This document shows positions 61,704 through 64,000 of a stretch of 64,000 nt of DNA, one piece after another (the first letter of the stretch is position 1; each line of letters opens with the position of its first letter). Source of the stretch: Symbiodinium natans (lineage: Eukaryota; Sar; Dinophyceae; Suessiales; Symbiodiniaceae); the NCBI GenBank assembly GCA_905221605.1, contig CAJNDS010002556.1:182001-246000 (forward strand), in the 5' to 3' direction. The notes under the pieces were generated by a model. That model made no database searches. It was not told where the DNA came from and saw only the letters and a list, made by a program, of their open reading frames with translations. The translations under genes and the position numbers were made by a program.

Positions 61704-63692
61704 ATGAGTGGGACACTAATGGACGAGGCCCTCGCAGAAGTCGGGGACAAGTCGTGGTATCTGCGGCAGCTAGAACAAGCGCAAGTTTTCCGTGCAAATG
61801 ACGATTGCTCACTGAGTATTCAGAGACTCATGAGTCAGGCGTGTCGTCCTCTGCACGAGGTGAAGTCCACTGTGGCTGTTTTGCTAGATGCCCAATTTGC
61901 TGTTCCAGAATGCGGGAAAGCATGCTCCTTGTGCAAGCTAGCGTCCGAGGGCAAGTTGGACGAGTTTCCGTATGAGATTCGTTTCTTGGGTCCCTTACCA
62001 TCCGGCGCCAAAGTGGACATCATCGTGAATACTCTCGGCGACGGCTTCATCGATGTCCTCAAGGTTGTCTACTTTGAAAAGCCCGTCCCTCGTAACATCG
62101 TCATGAAGGTTTGTGCTGGCGATGCCTACGTTCCCGTCTTCCGGCCTGGCCCCTGGGCAATTAAAAAAGGATTGCAGAAGCTGCTGAATCAACTGACAGG
62201 ACACCACTGTCGGTGGCAACTTCTCCAGCAGAAAACAGCTGAGACTCTGGAGCGGTCTGACTCCAAGTCTTCATGGAATCCTGAGAACGACATCCTGTCG
62301 GAGGGGATCAAATTCATCAACTCGCAGGCTCCTGAATGCGATTCCAGGAACGAACAGACGTACTGGATCATGGCTTCTGTCAAGCCCGAGTCCGGGACGC
62401 CCATTGCAGGGTGGCCTGAGACGAAGGTGCGTCTCATGGCTCAGAACAAGAGCCGTGGGGTCAGAGGGGCAGTTCCCATGAACGAATTTCCACTGCACAG
62501 TCTTTCCTTGAAAGAACCCCTGTGGGAGCGCATCCTTCCGTGGGTATACCCTCTACTCATGACGTCCGCCATGATGATTTTCGGTTGCGCAGGGGCAGGC
62601 AAGACCCCCACCATGGTCGTTCTGGCGATGGCTATGGGCCGCTACCATGCGCGGCGACTTAACTTGGTGGGAGTCCAACCAGGATGGCGAAGAGCTAAAT
62701 CCTTGGATAATTTCAGGCAGCGGATGCCGCAAATCCAGGAGGGCCTCTTCCTGGATGACCCGACCAGGCGCAAGCTCGATATATCCGACCTCAAGAGCTT
62801 CGTGACAGCGGACGAGGATCAGACCACAGAGGGCAGGTATGATGACGCCAAGCAGCTCCGAAATCAATTTCGAGGCATTGCGTCAAACGAAATCGGGGAT
62901 GACCCCGCGCCAAGTGAGCACACGGAGACTACGCTAACCCATGACGCTTTCATGAAGGTCATCAAGCCATTCTTCGAGGGCGACCTGGAAAAGGACGTAA
63001 TGGCGGTCTTGAAACGGTCGGTTATCTTCGTGCTGTGTGAGACTGCACTGTATCTTCGCCTCCCAAGTGAGAAAAAGAGTGGAATGATCCATCGCATCTG
63101 CGTCCAGGACATTCACTCAGACATGCTCGCTGATGACGACAAACCACTCTACGGGCAATACAAGACGGGGGTGACCATCCTCGGCGAGAACTTTCGTCGT
63201 GGTGTAGAACGAGAGCAGGCACTGATCGATGCCAGCATGGAGAAGTTGGCCACATTCAGGAAGAAAGAAGACTTTGTTGCCCACGCTGATCATGAGCTAC
63301 AACAGTGGCTGATGCCACGAAGGGTTCTGCCGTCATCGTCTTCCTCAAGCGAGGCCGATGTCCCGCCAACCGTGCCCTTCTCAGTTCAGCTTGCCAGCCC
63401 CACGCAGCCCAGGCGAAGATTGTTGAGCTCTTCTGCCTTTGTGTATCCTACTCCAGGCCGGCGAGTGCGACAAAAACAGTCACAGCCGCAGCCCGCAGAG
63501 GAGATTGAGCAAGTGCACAACCCAGTGCATGAGACTGAACAGCCATCGCAGGAGATTCAGCAAGTGCCCAGTCCCGTGGATACGACGGAACAGTCACAGC
63601 CCGTCCAGGAGACTGAGGAGGTGCGCAGCCCCGAGGATAAGATGGACGTCATGGATCCGGACGAAGAGGCTGCTGCCTATATGCATGGGTGA
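61704..63692 (+). CDS. P-loop ATPase, SF3-helicase-like, 662 aa
   Basis: Intronless. I place the start at ATG 61704 (MSGTLMDEALAEVGD); an in-frame ATG at 61563 would give 709 aa. Numbering from 61704, residues 1-280 have no recognisable motif (Cys cluster ECGKACSLCK near 69-78). Residues 291-301 (MIFGCAGAGKT) are a Walker A. EGLFLDD at 346-352 is a Walker B with two Asp. GIASNE at 391-396 puts an Asn after a hydrophobic strand, like motif C (sensor 1) of superfamily 3 helicases. Spacing of 51 and 43 residues fits SF3/AAA+ cores. LGENFRRG near 493-500 could supply an arginine finger. Residues ~545-650 are Ser/Pro/Gln-rich with repeats of E-x-x-Q-x-V-x-x-P. The end is acidic (DPDEEAAAYMHG). SF3 proteins unwind DNA or RNA during replication of viruses, plasmids and rolling-circle elements. 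I see no HUH or other nuclease motif, so replication initiation is not shown. A host ATPase from an expanded protist family is equally possible. Confidence 0.7.
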   Translation: MSGTLMDEALAEVGDKSWYLRQLEQAQVFRANDDCSLSIQRLMSQACRPLHEVKSTVAVLLDAQFAVPECGKACSLCKLASEGKLDEFPYEIRFLGPLPSGAKVDIIVNTLGDGFIDVLKVVYFEKPVPRNIVMKVCAGDAYVPVFRPGPWAIKKGLQKLLNQLTGHHCRWQLLQQKTAETLERSDSKSSWNPENDILSEGIKFINSQAPECDSRNEQTYWIMASVKPESGTPIAGWPETKVRLMAQNKSRGVRGAVPMNEFPLHSLSLKEPLWERILPWVYPLLMTSAMMIFGCAGAGKTPTMVVLAMAMGRYHARRLNLVGVQPGWRRAKSLDNFRQRMPQIQEGLFLDDPTRRKLDISDLKSFVTADEDQTTEGRYDDAKQLRNQFRGIASNEIGDDPAPSEHTETTLTHDAFMKVIKPFFEGDLEKDVMAVLKRSVIFVLCETALYLRLPSEKKSGMIHRICVQDIHSDMLADDDKPLYGQYKTGVTILGENFRRGVEREQALIDASMEKLATFRKKEDFVAHADHELQQWLMPRRVLPSSSSSSEADVPPTVPFSVQLASPTQPRRRLLSSSAFVYPTPGRRVRQKQSQPQPAEEIEQVHNPVHETEQPSQEIQQVPSPVDTTEQSQPVQETEEVRSPEDKMDVMDPDEEAAAYMHG

Positions 63693-63776
63693 GCAAGACC
63701 GTGGATGAGATGGACGTCGTGGATCCTGGCGAAGATGTTGCTGCCTACATGCACGGGTGAGCAAGGATCCGGGGCC
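63641..63776 (+). repeat. 68-bp tandem duplication over the stop codon
   Basis: Two copies (63641-63708 and 63709-63776), both with GATGGACGTC, GCTGCCTA(T/C)ATGCA and GGGTGAGCAAG. The first contains the real TGA (63690-63692). The second has its own TGA at 63758-63760 but is two bases out of frame, because 68 is not a multiple of three. Confidence 0.85.
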
Positions 63777-64000
63777 GCGATAGACAGTTTTGACGGATCC
63801 ATATGCAGTTAGATGAAACGCCTTCCCGCAAGTGGTGGCACGCCTCGCTCAGAGATGGTAAACCGGTCCTTGGTAATCTCGCTTCGTGTCGCGTCAGAGC
63901 TGTAAGTCTCTCATGCCACTTCCACTTGCACCGTGTGCGTGTAAAAGCCGTTTCTATAACAGGAACCGTAGAGACACAGCCATGCCGCATAGATTCAGCA
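63777..64000. other. 3' flank, no gene seen
   Basis: About 220 bp of balanced composition. A minus-strand frame (63745-63990) has no recognisable content. Confidence 0.4.

Noticed and set aside
1-64000. CRISPR array, tRNA, rRNA or spliced-leader RNA genes
   Set aside because: Repeats are of telomere or hairpin type without spacer structure. GTTCGAATC-like words (for example near 37210 and 50533) lack matching T-stems. No spliced-leader sequence was spotted.

Overview
The window reads as nuclear DNA of a eukaryotic protist, most likely a dinoflagellate. The evidence is indirect. Plant/alga-type telomere repeat TTTAGGG (or CCCTAAA) is scattered through the first ~57 kb. Short GC-rich exon-like islands sit between repeat tracts. 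The exons that can be joined most securely use GC-AG and GA-AG introns as well as GT-AG. The joined exons encode pentatricopeptide-repeat (PPR) units of the W-Q-x-A-L type, which I associate with dinoflagellate genomes. No bacterial operons, ribosome-binding sites, tRNA or rRNA genes were seen.

1-57 kb: a repeat-dominated gene region. Telomere-like tracts (perfect arrays, decayed tracts, and CCCCAAA, CCCTATA or GGGCTT variants) alternate with islands of about 20-350 bp. Many islands have AG at the left edge and GT, GC or GA at the right edge and are open in at least one plus-strand frame. A typical island has C-rich CCCTAAA tracts on its left and G-rich TTTAGGG tracts on its right, so introns tend to start G-rich and end C-rich. 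The two intron ends would be complementary in a transcript. The best gene model is a split PPR gene on the plus strand at 45117-56810. Its 13 exons of 35-88 nt join in phase and give tryptophans spaced 33-35 residues apart. A second PPR group lies at about 30.1-36.3 kb. A five-exon model (41661-43431) and a three-exon model (30658-31286) are also phase-consistent. Exons encoding C-terminal membrane segments occur at 11869-11967 and 15409-15482. Isolated islands are given as exon candidates only, because short GC-rich stretches are often open in several frames.

Inside the introns are at least seven families of ~90-250 bp inverted-repeat elements (MITE-like). Some have near-identical copies far apart; one pair at 34.2 and 53.0 kb differs at a single base in 102. 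Microsatellites and long poly-G runs are also present. An AT-richer minus-strand pseudogene lies at 26.2-26.8 kb.

57-64 kb: the telomere-like repeats stop abruptly. After a mostly non-coding stretch with a ~185-bp duplicated segment comes a dense array of nested palindromes (59964-60476). Two intronless plus-strand genes follow: a 273-residue acidic, serine-rich protein (60600-61421) and a 662-residue protein with a P-loop, a DD Walker B and an SF3-like sensor Asn (61704-63692). The last ~68 bp of the second gene, stop codon included, are tandemly duplicated. The palindrome array plus helicase-like gene could be a mobile or replicon-like element. That is inference.
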